DNA of 58,982 nt from Lewinellaceae bacterium. Its GTDB lineage: Bacteria > Bacteroidota > Bacteroidia > Chitinophagales > Saprospiraceae. A model generated the notes under the pieces. It was not told where the DNA came from. It saw only the letters and a list, made by a program, of their open reading frames with translations, and searched no databases. The stretch spans positions 1 through 58,982 of the forward strand of contig CANJPT010000013.1 in assembly GCA_947476195.1 (NCBI GenBank). Reading direction: 5' to 3'. Positions 45,848-53,040 of the stretch are shown piece by piece. The stretch's first letter is position 1. Each line of letters starts with the position of its first letter. The position numbers and the translations under genes are program-made.

Positions 45848-46422
45848 TTTTTGAACATAAATACGGTGATGATGTGCAGAAGAGACAAAATTCCAAACAT
45901 AAAGGAAATTGGAAGGTGGATGTCCCTCCATTTTCGCATAAGATCTACTACGATAGCATCAAAAAAAAGTTCTTTGTCGGCGGCTTCTTTCGTAATACCA
46001 GTAATGGAAAATTCCTGTCGGGCAGCACTGAGTGAATCGGCTGCTGTTTTTAATAAAAACTTCCCTACCAAGCCGCTTGCCACATTGATCAATAACATCA
46101 GCACAGCAAGCCATGCTAACTGAGCATTGAAATGAATTCCAGCATGCACCAAAATCAGTAAAGATCCAGCCCATGCCATGTATTCATGAAACACTAAATA
46201 TTGCTTTGGTGAACCTGATGTTATATGCTTACGCTTTCTTAAAGAATATGTAAAGGAGGCGATTATTAAAAAGGTTCCGATATAACCTAAATACAGCCCA
46301 ACAGATATAAAATGAAAATAATGAAGAAAATAATCCAGTGCAATAGTAATAAGGATCATTAAGCCATACCAAGCAATAAATGGCAGCACATGCTTTATTA
46401 GAATAGGTTGTTTCATGGTCAA
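45844..46422 (-). CDS. b-type cytochrome-like integral membrane protein coupled to the 12-haem cytochrome
   Basis: 192 residues with about five membrane helices. Conserved-looking histidines lie inside helices: YLVFHEYMAWAGSLLILVHAGIHF, and DIHLPISFMFGILSLLHIITV near the C-terminus. This pattern of paired histidines fits two b haems in a cytochrome-b561/ferric-reductase-like fold. With the coupled multihaem cytochrome it could form a quinol-to-periplasm electron conduit. It has no close named match that I recognise; ATG 46422 or 46416 starts it. Confidence 0.72.
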   Translation of the reverse strand: MTMKQPILIKHVLPFIAWYGLMILITIALDYFLHYFHFISVGLYLGYIGTFLIIASFTYSLRKRKHITSGSPKQYLVFHEYMAWAGSLLILVHAGIHFNAQLAWLAVLMLLINVASGLVGKFLLKTAADSLSAARQEFSITGITKEAADKELFFDAIVVDLMRKWRDIHLPISFMFGILSLLHIITVFMFKK

Positions 46423-46429
46423 TTAATTT

Positions 46430-46505
46430 AGAGCTTAATCGGGATTTTGATCCGAGTCGAAAGCGAGCAAATAATATTTCAATTGAGGCGAAATTTGAAG
46501 CCCGA
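46430..46505. repeat. Dispersed repeat, copy 1 (partner near 51985-52050 and 52112-52140)
   Basis: This segment is about 73 percent identical over 64 bp to 51988-52051 (shared words GGATTTTG, GAGCAAAT, TTTCAATTGAGG). Its first 25 bp (TTAGAGCTTAATCGGGATTTTG) recur inverted at about 52113-52140. Both copies are near MITE sequences. Short frames across it look non-functional. It may be the remnant of a repeated small gene. Confidence 0.5.
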
Positions 46506-46615
46506 ATCGAAAACTAAGAACAAGTTGTTTGAGGCAAAATGCTGCTATGCCTATTCCAAATGTTATCCTGAACCTTTCGTTAAGATTAATCTGCAAGTTA
46601 TAGGGTAGCAGGATA

Positions 46616-46658
46616 CAAAAACGGTGACGGCTATCATTCTCCAGAATGATAGCCGTCA
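46616..46658 (-). terminator. Perfect 16-bp stem terminator for the kelch-like gene
   Basis: TGACGGCTATCATTCT (46625-46640) and AGAATGATAGCCGTCA (46643-46658) are perfect complements with a 2-base centre. On the minus strand they are followed by CCGTTTTTG. It serves the gene ending at 46794; MITE copy D now lies between that stop codon and this terminator. Confidence 0.85.
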
Positions 46659-46682
46659 TTACGATAAAAATAGTCCACCAAC

Positions 46683-46773
46683 CATACTACTGGACATTTT
46701 TGTTTTGTCTCCAGACCTATAAGGTTTTTGCAAACCTTATAGGTCTCGATTTTAGAAAATGTCCAGTAGTCTG
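46683..46773 (+). mobile_element. 91-bp MITE, copy D
   Basis: Starts CATACTACTGGACATTTT, ends AAAATGTCCAGTAGTCTG, carries the internal AGACCTATAAGGTTT / AACCTTATAGGTCT hairpin, and is flanked by a perfect 9-bp duplication TCCACCAAC (46674-46682 and 46774-46782). It is inserted 20 bp downstream of the stop codon of the kelch-like gene. Confidence 0.95.
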
Positions 46774-46793
46774 TCCACCAACAAAACACCCCT

Positions 46794-48455
46794 TTATTCC
46801 TGAACCACCGTTTTTACAGTAGCCCGTTCCGTTTCTGTTTCCAGGGTAACGAGGTATGCATTACCCACGGCCAGCTTGCTCAATTTTCGGGTAACGATAT
46901 TTTCACCTGGAAACAGGTTTTTCAATGCCTCCCTGTTAATAATCTTGCCATTCATATCCGATATGCTCAACCAGACGTTCGTGACTTTTTGCAGCTGAAA
47001 TTTTACCCCAAACACGCCGTTATTTGGGTTTGGGAAGACCTGCATTCGCAAGGTTCCGATGCTTTGTGTATTCAATTCATGCGCTGCGGAAGAAGCATTT
47101 TTGACCACAAAAACCTTGTAGATCTGGCTGCTGGCGTTGCTCTCGGTGCCTGTATTGATCCAAAAAATATTGGCAGCCGTGCTGGCAATCCCGCCGTAGA
47201 TATAACCCACGAGAGTCTTATCAGCGGGTAGCTCATCTAGTTTTATTACGTTGTTGGCATATACAGGAAGCGTTTCCAGTGGGATAAACTCTGAACTGGC
47301 GCCAAGCAAGGCGGGCATTTCTACCGGCAATTTATACTCCGCCATGGCCCCGTCTGCATGGCGCGTCACCCGGGCAATGGTCTTGACAAATGGTACGTTG
47401 TTGTCCTGAACAAGAATTCCCAGGCTGTCGTAAAACTGTGCGATACCGCCAAAAAAGACCGTGTGCATTTCATTGGCACTGGACGAATAAAGCGGTAAGA
47501 AAGCGCAATGGTAATGGTTGTAATACTGAGTAAACGCATTGTTTGCTACATATCCACTGCTATCAATATTCACACAATTGAGGTAAGGGAAGTCAACGGT
47601 TTTTTGAAAAACCCCGGAAAAAGCAGTGGCGCCCTCCTGCCCGTTGGGCATGATCTGTGGAGCAACATTGTAATCCCGTCGGTGCAGCTGATCCGAATCT
47701 GTAAAAGAAGGTAAGTGGATCACCGTAAGCGTATTGCCATCATCAGAAATCTTGAATTTTCGGATTTGATCGGTGTATTGCTGTACAAATCCAGGGCCAT
47801 GGGTGGGCCCCATCGGATTGTACCGGCCTTCAAATTTTTGGCCGCCCACCAGATAATAGGTATCATAGATCTTGGATAAATGCCCGCCAGTTACCTCAAA
47901 TTGCGGATCTGAGATCTGACGAAAAGACCCTGAGAAAGGAGTTCCATTGATAATGGCTGTAATTACATCAGAGATTTTCACGGCAGTTAAATTCTTGTAT
48001 GTAATATGATCGCCTGCCGTATTACTGAATCCATATCCACCAAGGAGGTACAAATAGTCGCCCTCCTGAATGAATTGCATATTGGTAGCGCTCAACTGTT
48101 CTTGCATCGCTACGGGCAGGGTGCTCAAAGGGGTAGACCACTTTTGTTGAGCACCGGGGTCAATAACAATGAGTTGGTTGTTGTTTCCGGCTACATCAAA
48201 TGAGGCAAAGGGCTGCCGTTGGTGCAGTCCATCGAGCCGGCCACCAATGATTAGCCACTTCCCGTTGTACTGACCATAGGCATACGATTGTAAGCCGTCC
48301 ACATTGGGAATCGACATGGGTTCGATCAGGATATTAAAAGGGCTTACCTGAGCTGATAATTGAAGCGCTGCGCCAACAATTAGAATGGAATATAATAGTG
48401 ATTTCAAAATAAACAATAAATGTTTTGGTTTACAAAGGACGGGATTTCTGACCAA
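46794..48455 (-). CDS. Secreted kelch-like beta-propeller protein with T9SS type A sorting domain
   Basis: Up to 553 residues. A signal peptide (LLYSILIVGAALQLSAQ) is followed by kelch-type blades (GKWLIIGGRLDG, DYLYLLGGYGFSNTAG, DTYYLVGGQKFEGRYNP, HTVFFGGIAQFYDSLG, LVGYIYGGIASTAANIF) and a C-terminal type A sorting domain (QVFPNPNNGVFGVKFQL ... VTLETETERATVKTVV). It should be exported through T9SS. The most upstream start is a TTG at 48455; no ATG precedes the signal peptide, so the exact start is uncertain. Function unknown. The CoA-disulfide reductase gene ends 13 bp upstream, so the two may be cotranscribed. Confidence 0.8.
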   Translation of the reverse strand: MVRNPVLCKPKHLLFILKSLLYSILIVGAALQLSAQVSPFNILIEPMSIPNVDGLQSYAYGQYNGKWLIIGGRLDGLHQRQPFASFDVAGNNNQLIVIDPGAQQKWSTPLSTLPVAMQEQLSATNMQFIQEGDYLYLLGGYGFSNTAGDHITYKNLTAVKISDVITAIINGTPFSGSFRQISDPQFEVTGGHLSKIYDTYYLVGGQKFEGRYNPMGPTHGPGFVQQYTDQIRKFKISDDGNTLTVIHLPSFTDSDQLHRRDYNVAPQIMPNGQEGATAFSGVFQKTVDFPYLNCVNIDSSGYVANNAFTQYYNHYHCAFLPLYSSSANEMHTVFFGGIAQFYDSLGILVQDNNVPFVKTIARVTRHADGAMAEYKLPVEMPALLGASSEFIPLETLPVYANNVIKLDELPADKTLVGYIYGGIASTAANIFWINTGTESNASSQIYKVFVVKNASSAAHELNTQSIGTLRMQVFPNPNNGVFGVKFQLQKVTNVWLSISDMNGKIINREALKNLFPGENIVTRKLSKLAVGNAYLVTLETETERATVKTVVQE

Positions 48456-48468
48456 AAGCTGTTTGATT

Positions 48469-50166
48469 TTAGGCCACGAGTGCTGGCGCTCTAACCGCTA
48501 CCGGCTTTGCCCGAACCATTTCCTGATCACAGATTTGCCATAACTGATACCCCCCGGATAAATTTACGATCGAGTTATACCCATTCTGGTTCAAGATCCT
48601 TTGAGCCAGATAACCTCGTAAGCCCGCCCGACAATAGGTGTAGATCTTTTTGTTTGGGTCAATCTCGTTGATCCGGTCTCGCAAATCATCCACCGGAATG
48701 TTGAGGGCATTTTCGATGTGGCCAGCTTCAAATTCTTCTTTGGTTCTGACATCTATCAACAGATCATCTTTGGTAATTTGATTAAATTGATCCCAATAAT
48801 AGAGGTTTAGTCGGCCCTGTAAGATGTTTTCGGCTACAAACCCAGCCATATTAATCGGGTCTTTGGCTGAGGAATAGGGTGGTGCGTATGCATGTTCAAA
48901 TTCCGCCAACTCGTAGATGGTACTATTCCGTTGGATGGCAGAAGACAAAATGTCGATCCTTTTGTCAACGCCTTCATAGCCAGCTATTTGAGCACTTAAC
49001 AGCCGCCCGTCTTCCGGACAGAAAGCTATCTGAATGCTCATTTGTCGGGCACCCGGGAAATAACCGGCGTGAGAACCACTATGCGTCGTAGAAACAATGT
49101 GCTTAATATCGGTTTTTGTCAGATTCTTGGAGGCTGTTCCGGCACTTGCAACGGTCATATCAAATACCTTTACGATGGCGGTATTGATCGCACCATGGTA
49201 CTTTTGGACATTTCCCAACACGAGGTTGTTTGCACAAATGCGCCCTTGTTTATTGGCAGGGCCAGCCAGGTAGGTATTCATAGATTGATGCGTAATTGGA
49301 TTGCTGAATTCTATGGCGTCACCTACGGCATAAATATCCGGGTTTGAGGTTTGTAAAAATTCATTCACCCAGATGCCTGATGCATCACCCAGTTTTAGCG
49401 CTGCCTGTACCGCCAATCTAGTATCTGGCCGGACACCGATAGACATTATCACTACATCAGCATCCAGTATGACCCCACTTTTTAGAAATACCTGAAGGGC
49501 AGCGTCCTGTTTTTCAAAGGCTGAAACGGCATCATTGAGTAACAGATGAACTCCTTTTTCCCGTATATGCTTCTGAACCATGGCTGCGATTGGATAGTCT
49601 AAGGGGGCTAAGATCTGGCTTCCCATTTCTATAACAGTGACATCCAGGCCAAGTTTATGCAGGTTTTCAGCCATTTCCAGTCCGATAAACCCTGCCCCAA
49701 TTACGACCGCTTTTTTTACATGCTTCTGTGCTATAAATCCTTTGATATAGTCTGTATCGGATACATTTCTTAGGGTAAAGATTCCTTCATTGTTGATACC
49801 AGGCAGTGGAGGTCTTATGGGTTCAGCACCTGGAGACAATACCAGTTTATCATAGGACTCAAGATAGGTCTTGCCGGTAATTTGATCTAAGGCTGTGACC
49901 GTTTTTGACGCCGGATCAATAGCGGTAACCTCCGTTCTGGTCCTGACATCTATATTAAACCTTTTATTGAACGCGGAAGCCGTTTGAACGAACAAAGTAT
50001 TTCGGTCTTTGATCACATCACCAATGTAATAAGGCAGGCCACAATTGGCGTAAGAAATATAGGCGCCTTTTTCAAAAATTACAATTTCAGCATGTTCGTC
50101 CATTCTTCTGAGTCTTGCGGCGGTGCTTGCGCCTCCTGCTACTGCTCCGATGATCACATATTTCAT
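48469..50166 (-). CDS. CoA-disulfide / persulfide reductase fused to a rhodanese domain
   Basis: 565 residues. The FAD/NAD(P)H reductase part (1-450) has the N-terminal FAD loop IIGAVAGGASTAARLRR, the redox-active single cysteine in SYANCGLPYYIGD (Cys42), the NAD loop VVIGAGFIGLEMAENL and the FAD loop VYAVGDAIEF. The C-terminal rhodanese (about 460-545) has YTYCRAGLRG with Cys512. This architecture is the CoADR-RHD / NADH-dependent persulfide reductase type, which reduces CoA or glutathione persulfides and polysulfides. Its promoter contains palindrome S5, placing it in the candidate regulon with the dioxygenase, which competes for the same persulfides. Confidence 0.92.
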   Translation of the reverse strand: MKYVIIGAVAGGASTAARLRRMDEHAEIVIFEKGAYISYANCGLPYYIGDVIKDRNTLFVQTASAFNKRFNIDVRTRTEVTAIDPASKTVTALDQITGKTYLESYDKLVLSPGAEPIRPPLPGINNEGIFTLRNVSDTDYIKGFIAQKHVKKAVVIGAGFIGLEMAENLHKLGLDVTVIEMGSQILAPLDYPIAAMVQKHIREKGVHLLLNDAVSAFEKQDAALQVFLKSGVILDADVVIMSIGVRPDTRLAVQAALKLGDASGIWVNEFLQTSNPDIYAVGDAIEFSNPITHQSMNTYLAGPANKQGRICANNLVLGNVQKYHGAINTAIVKVFDMTVASAGTASKNLTKTDIKHIVSTTHSGSHAGYFPGARQMSIQIAFCPEDGRLLSAQIAGYEGVDKRIDILSSAIQRNSTIYELAEFEHAYAPPYSSAKDPINMAGFVAENILQGRLNLYYWDQFNQITKDDLLIDVRTKEEFEAGHIENALNIPVDDLRDRINEIDPNKKIYTYCRAGLRGYLAQRILNQNGYNSIVNLSGGYQLWQICDQEMVRAKPVAVRAPALVA

Positions 50167-50243
50167 TTTGTAGATGTTTAAAAGTGTAGCCGATCAGGGA
50201 ATCACCTCAATGATTCACTTTTTTGCCGGTGTAAATCGATGGA

Positions 50244-50288
50244 CAAAATTACGCGTGCAGTTGGGGCGATTCCGTGATATATGTCACG
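50244..50288 (-). promoter_or_regulatory. Site S5: Crp/Fnr-type palindrome plus -7 box upstream of the persulfide reductase
   Basis: On the minus strand CGTGACATATATCACG (50288-50273) is 21 bp before TAATTTTG (50251-50244). The gene starts at 50166. Confidence 0.72.
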
Positions 50289-50311
50289 ACTAAGGAGTTT
50301 TGGTTCCTTTT

Positions 50312-50605
50312 CTATTGGATCAGAATGCAATAGCTATCTGATTCTGCGGTCACCTGGTGGATCGTATCTGGCGGAATTTCGGTATATTCCAAAGCCCAAA
50401 GGGGCCGTGCAATACCTTCTCCCAACTGTTCATACAGCACTGCACCTTCCATTACCAGCACCATGGCGGGCACTGGGCTTTTATGCTCTTTAAAAACTTC
50501 TCCCATGCGCAGGCGAATGGCGGTCAAACGGCCATTTTGAACCTTAAAAATGGGGCGAAAAATGGGCCCGGTCTGTTCGGATTCAAGCAATGCGGATAAA
50601 GTCAT
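50312..50605 (-). CDS. Small single-domain cupin protein
   Basis: 97 residues. The cupin pattern is visible: RLRMGEVFKEHKSPVPAMVLVMEGAVLYE (motif 1) and PDTIHQVTAESDSYCILI (motif 2) with metal-ligand histidines. Similar short cupins are encoded beside Bacteroidota sulfur or nitrogen-stress genes, but the substrate is unknown. It is upstream of the persulfide reductase on the same strand, separated by promoter S5, and has its own degenerate site S6. Confidence 0.82.
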   Translation of the reverse strand: MTLSALLESEQTGPIFRPIFKVQNGRLTAIRLRMGEVFKEHKSPVPAMVLVMEGAVLYEQLGEGIARPLWALEYTEIPPDTIHQVTAESDSYCILIQ

Positions 50606-50645
50606 AGGAAAAAGGTCTGGTTGCTGGAAGTATATAAATCACCAA

Positions 50646-50690
50646 CAAAGTTACCAACCCGGATTGCTATCGCTCCTGACCAGGGTCACC
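50646..50690 (-). promoter_or_regulatory. Site S6: degenerate Crp/Fnr-type site plus -7 box upstream of the cupin gene
   Basis: On the minus strand GGTGACCCTGGTCAGG (50690-50675) is 21 bp before TAACTTTG (50653-50646). The arms deviate (GGTGA/TCAGG) but the spacing equals that of the good sites. Confidence 0.5.
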
Positions 50691-50764
50691 CTCGTAGATG
50701 ATTGTACGGGAATCCGGTTGTAACGGGATACGACCCCCTGGTATCAACCCTTAATTATTGCCGC

Positions 50765-50810
50765 AATGACTTAAGGCAAGCGCCGTCCCCCTGCTACTCC
50801 CCGACCTTTG
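50765..50810 (+). promoter_or_regulatory. Site S7: weak Crp/Fnr-like site plus -7 box
   Basis: AATGACTTAAGGCAAG (50765-50780) matches site S2 at 11 of 16 positions and is 22 bp before GACCTTTG (50803-50810). It precedes a small broken gene at 50843. Weak on its own; noted because the spacing is the same. Confidence 0.35.
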
Positions 50811-50842
50811 TGGCAGCAATTGAATGAATATTCAATCACAAT

Positions 50843-51215
50843 ATGAAACGTATATTTCTACTAATGGCAGGAGCACTCCAAACTGTCCTGCTATTTTCTC
50901 AAGCCACACAGCCTGATCCTGCAGCATCGCCGACGCAAAAACTGCATGCCAGCAACCTGTTGCAAGCTTATAAATTCGGCCAATTTCAGGGCGATTTTCG
51001 CACCTTTTTAATGGATACTGACAATGCCAATTTTTCGTTGGTGGCATTATCGGAGGCTTTATCATAGCTTCCCTTTATTGGCCAATCCGGAGCCGTTCGA
51101 AGTAGCGTCTGAATTGGCGATAGAGCTCCAGACCTATGGCATCACCGGCACAATTGGTTTCCTGGGAAAGCTTGTTTACGTTGCGAGGCTTTCTAATGCT
51201 GGTAGTAATCCGTGA
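50843..51215 (+). pseudogene. Truncated/frameshifted gene for an exported protein (possibly a porin)
   Basis: A clear signal peptide (KRIFLLMAGALQTVLLFSQA) is followed by LQAYKFGQFQGDFRTFLMDT, a phrase resembling the N-terminus of Bacteroidota outer-membrane porins with a GxFRxxFMxTDN pattern. The frame then ends at 51067, while an overlapping frame continues coding-like to 51215 (PLLANPEPFEVASELAIELQ). This fits a decayed and shortened gene. The porin assignment is tentative. Confidence 0.4.
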
Positions 51216-51303
51216 TATTCTTTGGATAAAAATAGAATAAAATTACGTTTAAATACATATTTTAAAAATAAAGAAACTTATTTTAGCCCTTTTAAGCGCT
51301 TTT

Positions 51304-51474
51304 TTAGAAAGGCTTAATCGGCCAAACTTGTTCAGAACGCATAAATCTTATGTGGTCAATTTGGATTACCTGACTCGATTTGAGCCGACGATTATTACGA
51401 TCCTGGGGCCCCTTATTCCCATTTCAAAAACCTACTCTGAAGGCCTTTTAAAGCGCCTGGCCTGGATGTATTGA
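51304..51474 (+). pseudogene. C-terminal remnant of a LytTR-type response regulator
   Basis: The only frame reads LERLNRPNLFRTHKSYVVNL, then DYLTRFEPTIITILGPLIPI, then SKTYSEGLLKRL and a stop. This is the end of a LytTR DNA-binding domain (FxRxHKSYxVNLDYxxRxE ... IPISxxYxExLLKRL). No receiver domain or start codon precedes it; upstream sequence is A/T-rich. The following 230 bp (51475-51705) hold nothing recognisable. Confidence 0.75.
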
Positions 51475-51705
51475 AGGCCTTGCTCCAAAAAATAACCAGC
51501 ACAGTTCGTTTCATCACAAGCCCAGCGCAGTTCATCCCTTTTATTAGGGTGGATAAAACTCCGTATACTTTTCTTTGCTCCATTTGAATCAGCGTGGGAA
51601 CTGGGAATGGGACTTTTCACCTTTGATTTTTATGGCCTGACTATGAAAGTGCCGGATTGCTAAACAAAGGTTGTCTCGACCTAATCTCATTCAGATATAA
51701 CACAA

Positions 51706-51918
51706 ATGAGCCGTGTGGGCATCGCCATTTGGGCCATCCATGAGGCCTGGAGTACTCCACAATGGTTGCTGCTGGTGCCGGGCGGGATCTTTGCATTACA
51801 GGTAATATTCGATGTCGGATGTTGTGGGGCGGCGGGGTGTGCGCCCAATCAGCAAAAAAGTTACGATGGAAAGGTAGACCCTGTGAATGAAGAAGTTGTG
51901 TATCAAGAGGTACAATAA
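51706..51918 (+). CDS. Small hydrophobic cysteine-containing protein
   Basis: 70 residues with a membrane segment (PQWLLLVPGGIFALQVIFDV) directly followed by a cysteine cluster (GCCGAAGCAPN) and a polar tail. The organisation recalls short DUF2892/YgaP-type membrane proteins that accompany rhodaneses, in which a hydrophobic hairpin ends in a cysteine motif, but the match is loose. It lies in a decayed region, so it could itself be a fragment. Confidence 0.4.
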   Translation: MSRVGIAIWAIHEAWSTPQWLLLVPGGIFALQVIFDVGCCGAAGCAPNQQKSYDGKVDPVNEEVVYQEVQ

Positions 51919-51926
51919 GAACAGGT

Positions 51927-51956
51927 GACAAAATGTCCAGTAGTCTGGACAAAATG
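51927..51956 (+). mobile_element. MITE scar, copy F (only the right end left)
   Basis: GACAAAATG (51927-51935), TCCAGTAGTCTG (51936-51947), GACAAAATG (51948-51956). The 12 bases are the right terminus of the 91-bp MITE and the flanks are a perfect 9-bp duplication. The left target copy ends in AAAATG and the MITE's right end begins AAAATGTCC, so a deletion across this 6-bp microhomology explains the structure. Confidence 0.8.
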
Positions 51957-52231
51957 ATTTAATGGGCTTGAATTAGGTGCGTATTCCGGATTTTGGTTCC
52001 AGGCGAAAATGAGCAAATGTTGTTTCAATTGAGGTAAAACTTGTAACCCTGGCAGTGTGCCTAAGGTGAAATTTTTAATGAAACGTGAAATGAATTTTGC
52101 CATTTGTAACGCGAGCTCAAAATCCCGACCAAGCTCTAAGTTACTTTCGGGGAATTCTTCGTTTCTCATTAGGCTACCCTCCAGATGATGGCAGCCATCA
52201 TCACAGCTTTTCCGAATTTTTTAATCGTACA

Positions 52232-52792
52232 ATGAATCAAAAACGCTTTGCTCAAATAATCGAAGGATGCCGTCGGCAGGATTGTGCATTTCAAAAAGAG
52301 TTGTATCAACTCTTTTACCAGTATACACTCAAGGTGGGGCTTAATTTTGCTTCTACCCTCAACGAGGCCAGGGAGATTGTCAATGATGTTTTCTTAAAGG
52401 TGTTTAGCAAAATAGACCATTATAACTCTGAGCAGCCTTTTAAACCCTGGATTAATCGAATAACCGTTTTTACGGCCATTGATTATTACCGGAAAAACAT
52501 CAAGAATCAGCTCCGTATAGATGAACTGGAAACAATCACAGAGCTTGGAGATCCCGCTGACATTATTGCCCAGATCTCGGCAGAGGAATTAAGGGATTTA
52601 GTTCAAAAGCTTTCGCTGGCTTACCGGCTTGCCATCAACCTCTACGCCATAGAAGGTTATGATCACAATGAAATTGCTGATATATTGGGTATTTCTGTGG
52701 GCGCATCTAAATCAAATCTATTCAAAGCCCGCGCCAAATTAAAAATGCTGCTACTCCGACAAAATATTGAAAAATCTCAGGCTAGTTATTAA
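52232..52792 (+). CDS. ECF-type RNA polymerase sigma-70 factor
   Basis: 186 residues from the ATG at 52232; the frame is open 135 bp further upstream but that part resembles the dispersed repeat. Region 2 (YTLKVGLNFASTLNEAREIVNDVFLKVFSKI) and region 4 (LAINLYAIEGYDHNEIADILGISVGASKSNLFKARAKLK) are intact. It would direct transcription of a stress or surface regulon. Usually an anti-sigma gene follows; here the next 580 bp contain only inverted-repeat sequence, so the operon partner is missing or never existed. Confidence 0.87.
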   Translation: MNQKRFAQIIEGCRRQDCAFQKELYQLFYQYTLKVGLNFASTLNEAREIVNDVFLKVFSKIDHYNSEQPFKPWINRITVFTAIDYYRKNIKNQLRIDELETITELGDPADIIAQISAEELRDLVQKLSLAYRLAINLYAIEGYDHNEIADILGISVGASKSNLFKARAKLKMLLLRQNIEKSQASY

Positions 52793-52876
52793 TGCCGCGT
52801 CCAGCCATGGACTTTCCTCCTTCGAAAGGCGGTTTTAGTTTCAAATGCAACAGATTTTCAAAGCCTTGGAGTTGGA

Positions 52877-53040
52877 CTAGTGCCGCGTCCGGCCATTAAG
52901 GTGTGAATATGGCGGTCTAATTTTTCCTTTCTCTGCGTTGTTCGTTGGTTAAAATGTCCCGCATTGCGCCCTTCTCACGCCTTGATAAAGAAAAAATTTG
53001 CCTCCCCAATTCATACCTTAATGGCCGGGCGCGGCACTAG
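52877..53040. mobile_element. MITE-like element with 32-bp inverted repeats and CTAG ends
   Basis: The left end CTAGTGCCGCGTCCGGCCAT (continuing TAAGGTGTGAAT) and the right end, read inward, CTAGTGCCGCGCCCGGCCAT (continuing TAAGGTATGAAT) agree at 30 of 32 positions. The element is 164 bp, or 156 bp if CTAG is a 4-bp target duplication of the IS5 kind (inference). It carries no gene. Related half-sites, TGCCGCGTCCAGCCAT at 52794-52809 and TGCCGTGTCCGACCAT at about 53776-53791, occur on either side. The remaining bases of the gap 52793-53371 show nothing recognisable. Confidence 0.75.

Noticed and set aside
22799-46773. MITE hairpins as ordinary intrinsic terminators
   Set aside because: The stems resemble terminators, but constant 91-bp length, conserved termini and 9-bp target duplications show transposition.
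51432-51620. Minus-strand 62-codon frame
   Set aside because: Overlaps the recognisable LytTR remnant on the other strand and has no family features.
51903-52169. Minus-strand 88-codon frame over the MITE scar
   Set aside because: It crosses the MITE scar and the dispersed repeat; similar text at 46435-46659 is also repeat-derived.
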